Source of the DNA: Clostridia bacterium UC5.1-1D2
GTDB lineage: Bacteria > Bacillota > Clostridia > Lachnospirales > Lachnospiraceae
Assembly: GCA_001304855.1 (NCBI GenBank)
Contig: BBZN01000033.1
Span: 1-47,854, forward strand
Direction of reading: 5' to 3'
Length of the DNA: 47,854 bases
Shown here: in pieces, positions 17,574-29,517 of the stretch
Layout: the number at the start of each line of letters is the position of its first letter
Numbering within the stretch: the first letter of the stretch is position 1
Program-made: the position numbers and the translations under genes
Notes under the pieces: model-generated
What the model was told of the DNA's origin: nothing
The model's database searches: none
Seen by the model: only the letters and a program-made list of their open reading frames with translations

Positions 17574-18941
17574 ATGAATGAAAGTATAATGGGAACAACG
17601 CCGGTGCCCCGGCTCATCATAAAGACATCCATTCCTCTGATTATATCGCTGCTGGTAAACAATCTTTATAATCTTGTGGACAGTATCTTTGTTTCACGGG
17701 TCAGTGAAGACGCGCTGACCGGAATTTCGCTTGCGGCGCCGCTGCAGCTGATTATGATTGCCCTTGGATGCGGGCTGGCTGTAGGGTTAAACGCTATGGT
17801 GTCCAAAGCAATGGGGGAGAAAAAGCCGGAAGAAGTGAAAAAAACCACGTCAGCGGCAATCGTCATGGCCTTCGGGGCCTATGGGATCAATGTGATTGTC
17901 TGCTTACTGGCAGTAAAACCGTATTTTGCCTGGCAGGCCGGCGGGAATGATGCAATCGCCCGGTATGGAATTTCATATATCCGGATCTGCATGCTCTTTT
18001 CCTTCGGACAGATGATTCAGTGGGTATTTGACCGCTTGTTAATCGCCACGGGAAAATCCACACTCTTCCTCGCGACGCTTGGGACTGCGTCCATGGTAAA
18101 TGTAATTTTAGATCCGATTCTGATATTCGGGTATTTTGGCTTTCCGGCCATGGGGACGGCAGGGGCAGCCGTTGCCACGGTTACGGGCCAGCTGGCTGGC
18201 GGGCTTTTGGGAATCTATTTAAACATAAAAAGAAATAAAGAGATACCCATTCAATTTACGCTGCATATTTACAAAAAGTATGTGCTGAATATCTTAAAGG
18301 TCGGAATACCAACGGCTATTATGCAGGGAATCATGTCGGTTATGGGAATATTTATCAATACGATTTTGTACCAGTTTTCATCAACTGCGGTGGCTATCTA
18401 CGGTATCCTGCTGAAAGTGCAGAATCTGGCGCAGATTGGCGTTCAGGGTATGAATAATGGTTTGATTCCCATTATTGCATATAACTATGGGGCTGGAAAG
18501 GAAAGGAGGCTTCATGAAACCATCCGCTGCGCGTTTCTTTATGCGGTTATCATGATGACAGCAATCCTTATTGTCCTTGAATTTATACCGGAACAGATTC
18601 TGACGCTGTTTGACGCGTCGGAGCAGATGATGAGGCTTGGCATTCCGGCAGTCAGGATTATGTCCGTCAGTTTCTTTATTTCCTCTGCCGGCATCCTGTT
18701 TTCAGCCATTTTCCAGGGGTTTGGGAACGGGAGTTACAGTATGTATCTTGCCTTTATGCGGCAGGTGATTTTATTGATTCCGATTCTTCTGATTGGGGCT
18801 TTTATAGGGAATATCACGGTAATCTGGGCCGGATTTGCCATAGCGGAAGCATTGTCGGTTCCCTTTGGGATCTGGTTATACAAGAAAATAAAGCACAATA
18901 CAATGGCTGCCATATCGGAGCGGATGGCAGAGGCCGTGTAA
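17574..18941 (+). CDS. MATE family efflux transporter
   Basis: An intact 455-residue MATE pump. The first half starts VPRLIIKTSIPLIISLLVNNLYNLVDSIFVSRVSEDALTGISLAAPL, recognisable in pieces as the MepA/NorM-like entry helix; the second half repeats it (VLNILKVGIPTAIMQGIMSVMGIFINTILY). NNGLIPIIAYNYGAG is the usual conserved loop. It belongs to the MepA-like clostridial branch, distinct from the MATE gene at 5862. It is probably controlled by the divergent LysR regulator. Substrates could be drugs, bile acids or an endogenous product of the neighbouring hydrolase module; the sequence does not say which. Confidence 0.9.
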   Translation: MNESIMGTTPVPRLIIKTSIPLIISLLVNNLYNLVDSIFVSRVSEDALTGISLAAPLQLIMIALGCGLAVGLNAMVSKAMGEKKPEEVKKTTSAAIVMAFGAYGINVIVCLLAVKPYFAWQAGGNDAIARYGISYIRICMLFSFGQMIQWVFDRLLIATGKSTLFLATLGTASMVNVILDPILIFGYFGFPAMGTAGAAVATVTGQLAGGLLGIYLNIKRNKEIPIQFTLHIYKKYVLNILKVGIPTAIMQGIMSVMGIFINTILYQFSSTAVAIYGILLKVQNLAQIGVQGMNNGLIPIIAYNYGAGKERRLHETIRCAFLYAVIMMTAILIVLEFIPEQILTLFDASEQMMRLGIPAVRIMSVSFFISSAGILFSAIFQGFGNGSYSMYLAFMRQVILLIPILLIGAFIGNITVIWAGFAIAEALSVPFGIWLYKKIKHNTMAAISERMAEAV

Positions 18942-18966
18942 GCGGATGAAAGGAGAAAGATAAGGG

Positions 18967-19281
18967 TTGAAGAAGTTAAAACGAATCAGTGCTCTCGCTA
19001 TGATAATCTTTGGATTATTCACGCACATAACCGTTTTTGCAGGTGAATGGAGAACGGTTGCGGGACAGAAGGGGACGAGATGAAGGTATGAGAAGGAGGG
19101 TGGCGCTTACGAAGCCAACGGCTGGTTCTGGCTGGACGGAAACAGGGACGGCATATGGGAGCGCTACTATTTTGACGATGACGGCTGGCTGCTTACCGAT
19201 ACGGTAACGCCGGATGGTTATAGGGTTAACCGGGATGGAGCATGGACGGTGCAGGTGACGTTCCGCCTTCCTGCACAATGA
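18967..19281 (+). pseudogene. Cell-wall-binding-repeat protein with an in-frame stop
   Basis: A TTG start at 18967 (AGGAGA upstream) opens a signal peptide (LKKLKRISALAMIIFGLFTH, cleavage after VFA). The frame stops at TGA 19081-19083 but continues in the same frame as YEKEGGAYEANGWFWLDGNR and ERYYFDDDGWLLTDTVTPDG, choline/cell-wall-binding type repeats. At the stop, TGA-AGG replaces an expected TGG-AAG (Trp-Lys), so either a W-to-stop mutation or two opposite one-base errors have occurred. If intact it would be a small secreted protein of about 104 residues with only wall-binding repeats. It follows the MATE gene by 25 bases. Confidence 0.55.
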
Positions 19282-19365
19282 GGATATCCTATAGATTCTG
19301 CCAAAATTCCTACAAAGCAAAACGCAATGTTTAAACCGACGCAAGGAAGGAAAAGAGGTGGTAAT

Positions 19366-19641
19366 GTGTCAGAATACAGGGAGGGCGCCAGGGCTTCTTC
19401 GGAGCAGAGGAAGGCTGTATTTAAACCGGCAGTGATTCAAAACCTTGAGGATGCGGGTTGTGATAAACAGACAGTAGAACAATTTATAAAACTGGAAAAA
19501 GCCGGAGAAAAACAGGGTCAGCTGCGGCTGCTGGAAAGGCATAGAAGAAGCCTCCTGGACAATGTCCACAAAAAACAGAAACAAATTGACTGCTTGGATT
19601 ATCTGGTCTATCAGATGAAGAAAGGGAGAGAAAATGAGTAA
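19366..19641 (+). CDS. Small conserved hypothetical protein
   Basis: A 91-residue, highly charged, helical protein: FKPAVIQNLEDAGCDKQTVE, LLERHRRSLLDNVHKKQKQID, CLDYLVYQMKK. The GTG at 19366 is favoured, with AGAGGTGG just upstream, over the in-frame ATG at 19327, which has no RBS. I have seen this short family in other Lachnospiraceae next to flavodoxin genes but know of no function. Its stop overlaps the flavodoxin start by eight bases (ATGAGTAA), indicating translational coupling. A role as a partner or regulator of the flavodoxin is inference from that overlap. Confidence 0.65.
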   Translation: MSEYREGARASSEQRKAVFKPAVIQNLEDAGCDKQTVEQFIKLEKAGEKQGQLRLLERHRRSLLDNVHKKQKQIDCLDYLVYQMKKGRENE

Positions 19642-20174
19642 AAAAGTTCTGGTTCTATCTACCAGCACGTATGGGCGGAAACTCTGAAACGCTGGCAGAT
19701 GCATTTATAAAAGGGACGGAAGAAGCCGGCAGCAGCGCGAAAAAGATATGCCTTTATGATAAGAAAATTGAATTCTGTAAAGGCTGCCTGGCCTGCCAGT
19801 CTACAGAAAAATGCGTCCTCCGCGATGACACAGAAGAAATAATAGCACAGATGAAGGCGGCGGACGTCCTGGTATTTGCTACGCCGGTTTATTTTTATGA
19901 GATGTCGGGGCAGATGAAAACGCTCTTGGACCGTACCAATCCCCTGTTCCCGTCAGAGTACAGGTTCCGTGATATTTATCTTCTGGCAGCCTCGGCAGAT
20001 GAGGAACCGGCTTCTATGGATGGAGCCGTGAAAGGCCTGGAGGGATGGATCCGCTGCTTTGAACAGGCGCGTTTATCCGGCGTTGTGCGGGGGACCGGGG
20101 CCGACAAAAAAGGAGAAATCAGTAAATGTACGGCGGCATTGTCGACCGCTTACGAGATGGGAAAACATATTTAA
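19634..20174 (+). CDS. Flavodoxin family NAD(P)H-dependent oxidoreductase (one frameshift)
   Basis: An FMN-binding reductase of about 180 residues. The FMN phosphate loop is split by the frame break: MSKKVLVLSTS, then RMGGNSETLADAFIKG one frame on. Two C's are probably missing near 19668, since SPRMGGNSE is the family consensus. The second landmark, FCKGCLACQSTEKCVLRDD, is the Cys-rich loop of this family, and ATPVYFYEMSGQMKTLLDR is the isoalloxazine-binding segment. It ends 26 bases before DUF3737. Members reduce quinones, azo dyes or nitroaromatics; the substrate here is unknown. Confidence 0.8.
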
Positions 20175-20199
20175 GAGATTTTAAGGAGGAACAGGCAAA

Positions 20200-21055
20200 A
20201 TGAAACAGATAAGACAGGAATACTTAACAGGAGAGCGGGCATTATTCCAGGGCAGAGATTTAAAAATTTACGATACAACCTTTGCAGACGGAGAGTCGCC
20301 GTTAAAGGAAAGCCGGAATATCGAGCTTTACAACAGCATGTTTAAATGGAAATATCCCTTATGGTACAGCCGCGATATCAAACTAACCGGCTGCGTGCTG
20401 TTTGAGATGGGGCGCGCCGGAATCTGGTATACGGAAAATATTTCCATGAAAAACTGTATTGTGGAGGCTCCGAAGAATTTCCGCCGTACAAAAGGGATTA
20501 AGCTTGAGCAGGTAACCATGCCAAATGCGGGCGAGACACTCTGGAACTGCGACCAGATTCAAATGAACCAGGTTTCTGCCAGAGGCGACTATTTTGCGAT
20601 GAACAGCAGCAACATTTATATCGATGGGTTTGAACTGGTTGGGAATTACTCCTTTGACGGAGTGAAAAATGCTGAGATCCGCCATGCCAGGCTGCTTTCC
20701 AAAGATGCGTTCTGGAACAGTGAAAATGTTACGGTCTATGATTCATTTATCTCCGGCGAATACCTGGGCTGGAATGCGAAAAACCTGACGCTGATTAACT
20801 GCACGATTGAAAGCAGCCAGGGGATGTGCTACATTGACAATCTGGTGATGAAAACCTGCAGGCTTTTAAATACAACCCTGGCCTTTGAATATTCTACTGT
20901 GGATGTGGAGGTGACAAATACTATTGACAGTGTGATGAACTATAAGCGGCAGGATTCAGGCGGGAAAAATCAAAGAGCTCATTATGGACGCCTCCAAGGT
21001 TGATGCTGCGAAAACAGTGATACAGACGGATGGGAACTTAAAGGAGGCGGTATAG
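20200..21055 (+). CDS. DUF3737 family protein (one frameshift near the end)
   Basis: A right-handed beta-helix protein of the DUF3737 family, with short repeated strands seen throughout: DLKIYDTTFADGESPLKES, NIELYNSMFKWKYPLWYS, GAGIWYTENISMKNC-like turns, NVTVYDSFISGEYLGWN, NLTLINCTIESSQGMCY. The frame is lost near 20940 (SVMN), where two C's seem to be missing; it resumes as ISGRIQAGKIKELIMDASKV and ends at the TAG at 21053. Repaired length is 285 residues, as in relatives. RBS AAGGAGG precedes ATG 20200 and a second AAGGAGG within its tail serves the next gene one base away. Function is unknown; the family often travels with MalY-type aminotransferases, as here. Confidence 0.82.
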
Positions 21056-21056
21056 G

Positions 21057-22228
21057 ATGCCGTATCATTTTGATAAACTGACACAGCGCCGGGGTACCGG
21101 CTCTATGAAATGGGACGTCCCGGAGGGCGAGCTTCCCATGTGGGTGGCGGATATGGATTTTGAAACGGCCCCGGAGATTACAGAGGCAATCAAAAAACGG
21201 GCGGAGCATGGAATCTTCGGCTATACCGCCGCAGGGCCGGACTGGAGAGAAGCAATCGCCGGCTGGTGGGAAAGACGCCATGGATTCAGGATGGAAAGAG
21301 ACTGGCTGGTATTTACGACCGGGGTGGTTTGCGCCGTCTCCAGCGCGGTCAGGAAGCTTACGACAGTTGGAGAAAATGTGCTGGTGCAGACGCCTGTCTA
21401 CAACATCTTTTTTAACTCAATCCGCAATAACGGCCGCAATGTCCTGGAAAACAGGCTCTTATATGAGAGGGGAATCTATGGGATCGACTGGGCGGACCTG
21501 GAGAAGAAGCTGTCAGATCCTCAGACAACACTGATGATTCTCTGCAATCCTCACAATCCCACGGGAATGATTTGGACCAGAGAGGAGCTGAGACGGATTG
21601 GAGAGCTTTGCGCAGCCAGCCATGTGCGGGTAATATCGGATGAAATACACTGCGATTTGACAGATCCGGGATATGATTACATCCCATTTGCATCGGTATC
21701 AAAAGAATGCGCACAAAACAGCGTCACCTGCCTTGCCCCCACAAAGACGTTTAATTTAGCCGGACTTCAGACTGCGGCCGTTATGGTTCCAAATGACGAG
21801 CTGCGTCACAAAATAGAGCGGGGCCTGAACACGGACGAGGTGGCGGAACCCAATGTATTTGCCGTGGAAGGGGCCATTGCTGCGTTTGCCAAGGGGGATG
21901 GGTGGCTTGATTCCTCCGGGAATATGTGGCTGAGAACAAAGAGGCAGTGAGGAACTTTTTAGATGCAGAGCTGCCGGAGGTATCCCTGGTTTCATCCCAT
22001 GCCACCTACCTTCTCTGGCTGGACTGCCGAAAAATAGCGGGAGATACGTCGGAGCTATGCCGGTATTTGAGGAGCGAGACAGGTCTTTATCTGTCGGCGG
22101 GCAGTATATATGGTGGAAATGGAGGAGCGTTCCTGCGAATGAACATAGCTTGCCCAAGAACACGTTTGCTTGATGGTCTGGAGCGTCTGAGAGCGGGAAT
22201 TAAGTCCTACGGGAATCATGGAGACTAG
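21057..22228 (+). CDS. MalY/PatB family aminotransferase (cystathionine beta-lyase; one frameshift)
   Basis: A fold-type I PLP enzyme that would cleave cystathionine or cysteine to pyruvate, ammonia and a thiol, or act as an aminotransferase. It begins FDKLTQRRGTGSMKWD, the typical PatB start, and has PMWVADMDF, ILCNPHNPTG, VISDEIHCDL and the PLP-lysine motif APTKTFNLAGLQ. One C is missing near 21917 (GWLDSLREYVAENKEAV is restored). The true C-terminus ends at 22228 with RMNIACPR, the carboxylate-binding Arg. Repaired length is 390 residues. It starts two bases after DUF3737, so the two are co-translated. Confidence 0.88.
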
Positions 22229-22440
22229 GGCCTGTTTGAAAATTCCTTCCAGCCGTCTGCACCGCATATTTGGGCTGAATTCAGGCATAGCCCGCTGTGC
22301 GCCCCTTCCTCTGGTCCAAATCTCCCGCAAAGTGGAACGCACAGCCCGCGGCAAGCATTTTTTTAGCACGCCCTGTGCAATTTTCACAAATCTTCCCCCG
22401 CCATTTTAGCGAAAACAGAGAAACCACGTTAGAGGCGGAA
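22229..22440. repeat. Intergenic inverted-repeat element
   Basis: Between the PatB gene and the beta-glucoside promoter lies a GC-rich stretch with an 8-bp inverted repeat, GCTGTGCG (22294-22301) and CGCACAGC (22338-22345), and several smaller dyads. There is no convincing gene on either strand. Its start resembles dispersed intergenic repeats I associate with Lachnospiraceae genomes, but I cannot confirm copies elsewhere from one window. It may double as a transcript end for the PatB operon. Confidence 0.35.
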
Positions 22441-22448
22441 AAACCCCA

Positions 22449-22477
22449 TTGACTTCCATCCCCACCCATGCTACGAT
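22449..22477 (+). promoter_or_regulatory. Promoter of the beta-glucoside operon
   Basis: TTGACT (22449-22454), a 17-base spacer and TACGAT (22472-22477). Transcription would begin near 22484, just before the antiterminator target at 22495. Confidence 0.65.
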
Positions 22478-22494
22478 TATCCCGTAAAATAACA

Positions 22495-22523
22495 GGATAG
22501 CGACTGTGCAAACAAGCTAAACC
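22495..22523 (+). promoter_or_regulatory. RAT: ribonucleic antiterminator target of the LicT/BglG type
   Basis: This 29-nt element starts GGATAGCGACTG and ends CAAGCTAAACC. It matches the length and conserved bases of LicT-type targets (GGATTGTTACTG...CAGGCAAAACC), including both bulge regions. Its last five bases are the start of the terminator stem, so a bound antiterminator hairpin would exclude the terminator. The BglG-family protein encoded 119 bases downstream is the expected ligand. Confidence 0.82.
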
Positions 22524-22600
22524 TATATACAGAAATATTTCTGAAAGCTGGCCACTTTACTCATCGGCGCTTTTGGTCTTATTTGTGTATATAGGTTTTT
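22519..22600 (+). terminator. Leader terminator overlapped by the RAT
   Basis: AAACCTATATACA (22519-22531) pairs perfectly with TGTATATAGGTTT (22586-22598), followed by a T run. The loop is unusually long at 54 bases. In the default state it stops transcription before the antiterminator gene. Sugar-activated BglG/LicT protein binding the RAT would release it. Confidence 0.82.
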
Positions 22601-22641
22601 TATACCCGGTACTCTGCCGAATATCCGAAAGGAGAAATCAA

Positions 22642-23506
22642 ATGCGGATTCACAAGATTCTCAACAATAATGTAGCGGTGATTCTAAACGGACAGGGGCA
22701 GGAAAAAATTGTCATGGGAAGAGGCATTTGCTACAAAAAAAGACCTGGCGATGAAATCCTGCCGGAGGTAATCGACAAGACCTTCTTTCTCCCCGGAGAA
22801 GAGGCGAACAGTAAATTCCAGGTACTGATTCAGGATATCCCCCTGGAGCACATTGTCATCGGCGAGAGAATTATCACCGAGGCCATAACCCGCCTGGGCA
22901 GAAATCTAAACGATATGATCTATATTTCCCTCATCGACCACGTACACACTTCCATTGTCCGTTTCCTGGAAGGCGTTACCGTGAAGAATGTCCTGCTGTG
23001 GGAAATCAGGAGATTTTATAAAGACGAATTTCAACTGGGCCTGTGGGCGTTGGAGCAGATTAAAGAAACCTGCAAGGTGGAGCTCCCGGCGGACGAGGCC
23101 GGCTTTATCGCCCTTCATCTTGCCAACGCCCAGATGGACCAGACCGTTATGAATAATATGTATGAGATTACCCGCATCATGCAGGAGATTGTCAACATTG
23201 TTAAATACTACTTCCATGTGGACTTCGACGAGGACGACGTATACTATTACCGCTTCATCACCCACATTAAGTTTTTCGCCCAGCGGCTTATTCAGAACAA
23301 AACCTACCAGGATGACGACAGCGACGACCTGCTGGAGGTTATCCGGGGCAAATATCAAAACGCCTACCGCTGCGTAGAAAAATCAGTGATTTTATTGAAA
23401 AGAAATACAAATATAACTTGTCAAAGAAGAGCAGCTCTATCTGACCATACATATAGACCGTGTGATTTACAAGAGAAAAAAATCGGCCTGCGGCAGAGCA
23501 GAATGA
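22642..23506 (+). CDS. BglG/LicT family transcriptional antiterminator (two frameshifts)
   Basis: An RNA-binding antiterminator with an N-terminal CAT domain (MRIHKILNNNVAVILNGQGQ, then GRGICYKKRPGDEI; about residues 1-55) and two PTS-regulation domains. PRD1 has LIDHVHTSIVRFLEG and PADEAGFIALHLANAQ; PRD2 has RFITHIKFFAQRL and, after repair, LYLTIHIDRVIYK. The PRD histidines are the usual HPr/EIIB phosphorylation sites that couple activity to sugar uptake. Two A's are missing, near 23381-23385 and 23436-23438. Repaired length is 288 residues ending at the TGA at 23504. RBS AAGGAGA precedes ATG 22642. It autoregulates through the RAT upstream and controls the PTS and glucosidase genes. Confidence 0.88.
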
Positions 23507-23574
23507 CAGATAGAGATTGTCAATACAGTACGGATGCCGGGATGGTGACATTAAGTTGGCCAAACCTTCATTAA

Positions 23575-27020
<3,446 letters not shown>

Positions 27021-27047
27021 TCATCGTGCAGAAGCGGCGGAACAAGA

Positions 27048-27097
27048 TTGACATGATGTCAGAATACAAATATAATCCTGTTATTGACACTGTGTCA
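27048..27097 (+). promoter_or_regulatory. Consensus promoter with twin palindromic operators
   Basis: TTGACA (27048-27053), a 17-base spacer and TATAAT (27071-27076) are a perfect sigma-A consensus. Two 13-bp perfect palindromes share the pattern TGACA-N3-TGTCA: TGACATGATGTCA (27049-27061), overlapping the -35, and TGACACTGTGTCA (27085-27097), just after the expected start site. Their centres are 36 bases apart. This is the layout of a tightly repressed promoter. No regulator gene follows directly, and the regulator is unknown. Confidence 0.75.
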
Positions 27098-27247
27098 GTT
27101 TGCGCCGGGTATTGATCCTGCAGAATTGTGACCGGGAAGCAGAGGGAAGCAATGAACCGGGCAAGCTGAACCTGTAACAAAGAAGCCATTGGGCGCAGGA
27201 TGAAGGGAGAGGGGCGCCGCTATCCTGTTTGCGGCGTCTCTGCTTTT
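27083..27247 (+). ncRNA. Candidate short terminated RNA or decapitated leader
   Basis: From the expected start near 27083 to an 11-bp hairpin (27210-27220 with 27231-27241, loop of ten bases, then GCTTTT) there is no coding frame longer than a few codons with an RBS. The unit would give an RNA of about 165 nt under the twin-operator promoter. It could be a small RNA, or what is left after deletion of a gene (for instance a TetR-type repressor) between its promoter and terminator. The remaining 150 bases to the next gene hold only a five-codon frame (27307) after GGAGGAG. Confidence 0.4.
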
Positions 27248-27397
27248 GGCAGATCCTGTTCACGGCAGCGGCGGACATCGGACGCGCCAAAGGGAGGAGC
27301 GGTTAAATGAAACCAGGAAATTGATAAAATACTTCTTCCCTTAAAGCAGATTCCGGGATGGCATAGAAAAAGAGTATCTTGCAGGAGTTGGCAGAAA

Positions 27398-28030
27398 ATG
27401 AATATACATGGAGGATTTCCCAAGACAAATGAATGGGAAAAAATTAAAAAACTTTATTTTAAGGTATTTCCCCAAGAAGAGAGATTGGATTTTGAACTGT
27501 TAAAGGCTAAGGCGGCAGAGGGGAAAGGAAGCATCCTTACGCTTTTTGACGATGACCATGATTTGAAGGGAATGATATATTATTCTCAATATAAAAAAAT
27601 CATATATATCTTTTATGTTGGCATTGATCCAGAATGCCAGTCAAAAGGATACGGACAGATGATGCTGGACCATATATTAAAACAATTTGGCGATTCTAAG
27701 ATAATTTTACTAATCGAAGAATTGGACGCCAATGCCCATAATATTGCTCAAAGAATCAGACGTAAAAACTTTTATTTAAGAAATGGTTTTGCGGACAGCG
27801 GACAACTGGCGGAAACCCTGGGGCTGAAATTTGAACTGCTGCACTGCCAAAGGCTTGCTGCTGATATTGAAGATTATAAAGAAATAAAAAATATTTTTAT
27901 AGTTCGTCCCCGGAGCCCTCTCTTTCAGCGCCCTCCGCCAACCCCGCCGCAAAAAACAGCTAAAGGGAGTGGGCGGCAAAATATGGAAAGATCCTCTCAC
28001 CGGACAAGGGATTCCGCCATATGGTGTTAA
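27398..28030 (+). CDS. GNAT family N-acetyltransferase
   Basis: An acetyltransferase with the GNAT core: strand-turn KGMIYYSQYKK, the acetyl-CoA pyrophosphate-binding motif A YVGIDPECQSKGYGQMML (Q-x-x-G-Y-G), and motif B RKNFYLRNGFADSG. Residues 1-165 are normal for the fold. From about residue 168 the sequence becomes a Pro/Arg/Ser-rich tail (RPRSPLFQRPPPTPPQ) that does not look like a natural C-terminus; an indel near 27900 may have shifted the frame, so the true end could be earlier. RBS AGGAG is upstream. The substrate is unknown. It is 12 bases before DUF305. Confidence 0.75.
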   Translation: MNIHGGFPKTNEWEKIKKLYFKVFPQEERLDFELLKAKAAEGKGSILTLFDDDHDLKGMIYYSQYKKIIYIFYVGIDPECQSKGYGQMMLDHILKQFGDSKIILLIEELDANAHNIAQRIRRKNFYLRNGFADSGQLAETLGLKFELLHCQRLAADIEDYKEIKNIFIVRPRSPLFQRPPPTPPQKTAKGSGRQNMERSSHRTRDSAIWC

Positions 28031-28042
28031 GAGGTGACAAAT

Positions 28043-28612
28043 ATGACAACTACATGCCAGTTTAGTAATAATACCAGTGTTTATCTGGGCCAGTTTCAAC
28101 GGATTCTCAGTGAGATGATCCGTAATATGACGTCTGTCACAATGACGGACAGCATTTCAGGCAGCTTCATCACGCAGATGATCCCCCATCACAGGGCTGC
28201 CATTGAAATGTCCGGGAATCTGCTTAAGTATACGGTAAACGTTCCTTTGCAGAATATTGCGCTGAACATTATAGCGTCTCAGCAGAAAAGCATTGAAAAC
28301 ATGACAAAAGCATATCCCATATGCAGGTACTGTATTAACTCTTCCACGGAAATTGCATGCTACAAGAAAGAAAATGATGCAATTTTAAATACCATGTTTT
28401 GTGAGATGAAATCGGCCTGCTCAGATAACAGCATTGACGCGGATTTTATGCGTGAGATGATTCCCCACCACAGAGGGGCCGTCCGTATGTCGGAAAACGC
28501 CCTCCGCTATCCTCTCTGCCCGGAACTGGTTCCTCTTCTGGAGGCCATTATAATATCTCAAAAAGAAGGGATCAGGCAGATGCAGCAGCTCCTGCGGCAG
28601 ATTGGGTGTTAA
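28043..28612 (+). CDS. DUF305 protein with two MIPHH repeats and a Cys-rich middle
   Basis: A 189-residue protein with two copies of the DUF305 metal-site motif: ITQMIPHHRAAIEMS (about residue 45) and MREMIPHHRGAVRMSENAL (about residue 145). Between them lies a cysteine-rich stretch (YPICRYCINSSTEIACYKK and FCEMKSACS). DUF305 is a four-helix ferritin-like family often found with copper or other metal resistance genes; a metal role here is inferred. ATG 28043 is chosen over GTG 28034 because the RBS GAGGTG includes that GTG. There is no signal peptide, so it is probably cytosolic. A strong terminator follows. Confidence 0.8.
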   Translation: MTTTCQFSNNTSVYLGQFQRILSEMIRNMTSVTMTDSISGSFITQMIPHHRAAIEMSGNLLKYTVNVPLQNIALNIIASQQKSIENMTKAYPICRYCINSSTEIACYKKENDAILNTMFCEMKSACSDNSIDADFMREMIPHHRGAVRMSENALRYPLCPELVPLLEAIIISQKEGIRQMQQLLRQIGC

Positions 28613-28644
28613 AAACAGAATAGAGCGCAGGTGAAATTCAGGAC

Positions 28645-28686
28645 AGAGCATGAGGACGCGGTCACACAGGGACTCATGCTCTTTAT
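28645..28686 (+). terminator. Rho-independent terminator after DUF305
   Basis: AGAGCATGAG (28645-28654) pairs with CTCATGCTCT (28673-28682), 10 bp, loop of 18 bases, then TTATT. Confidence 0.75.
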
Positions 28687-28835
28687 TATCAGTAAAATTG
28701 TAACAGTTCAGACTGCGGGAATGGAGCCATAAAAGGCTTCGGGGATTGTGAAATCCATTGTAAGGGAGTACAATAAGAGAAGCCGGTTATTCCGGACACG
28801 CCATATGAGGTACGGAGACAAATAGGTGGGATTAA

Positions 28836-29456
28836 GTGAGCAGAAACGGAGACCATATGATACGTTACACAGAGAAGGAAATGGAATATATTTCAGAGAA
28901 GAGCGATGTGATGAGGGCGCTTGTGGAGAGGTTCGGATACTTGGAGACGGGGACGGAGGAGGATATTTTTTCGTCCCTGGTGACAAGTATTGTGGGCCAG
29001 ATGCTGTCCAATAAGGTGGCAAACATAATCGTGGGCAGGCTAAAGGATATGCTGGGAGAGCTGACCCCTGAAACGGTACTGGCCCGGGATGCCGACGCCA
29101 TAAAAAGCTGCGGCATATCAGGGAGAAAAGCTGAGTATATTATGGATCTGGCCCGGGGCGTCCGGGAAGGCCGGTATGAGTTTTCAAATCTGGAACAGCA
29201 GACGGACCAGGAAGTGATTAAGTACCTCATGCAGATAAGAGGAGTGGGCCGCTGGACCGCCGAGATGATTGCTGAATTTACAATGGGATGCCTGGATATT
29301 TTCAGCTATGATGATGTGGCCCTTCAGAACGGAATAAAAAAGGCCCATGGATATAAGACTTTAAGCAGGCGGCGGTTTGAAGGGCTGAGAAAAAAATACA
29401 CGCCCTGCTGTTCAGTGGCGTCACTGTATTATTATGCATTAAATGATGAGAAATAG
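28836..29456 (+). CDS. HhH-GPD DNA glycosylase (3-methyladenine DNA glycosylase II type)
   Basis: A base-excision repair enzyme of about 206 residues that removes alkylated bases. It has the helix-hairpin-helix YLMQIRGVGRWTAEMI and, downstream, the catalytic Asp region DIFSYDDVALQNGIKKA. The N-terminal part (FSSLVTSIVGQMLSNKVANI) is the typical first helical bundle. It lacks the 4Fe-4S cysteines of the Nth branch, so it is closer to AlkA. The start is GTG 28836 (AGGTGGG upstream) or ATG 28857; both have acceptable RBSs. The frame is intact and it is followed by a flavin-type protein. Confidence 0.85.
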   Translation: MSRNGDHMIRYTEKEMEYISEKSDVMRALVERFGYLETGTEEDIFSSLVTSIVGQMLSNKVANIIVGRLKDMLGELTPETVLARDADAIKSCGISGRKAEYIMDLARGVREGRYEFSNLEQQTDQEVIKYLMQIRGVGRWTAEMIAEFTMGCLDIFSYDDVALQNGIKKAHGYKTLSRRRFEGLRKKYTPCCSVASLYYYALNDEK

Positions 29457-29517
29457 CAGTTTACGGCAGTTGCAACGGAATCAGGGAACTAAAAGAAAAT
29501 TTAAGGAGGAAATTACA

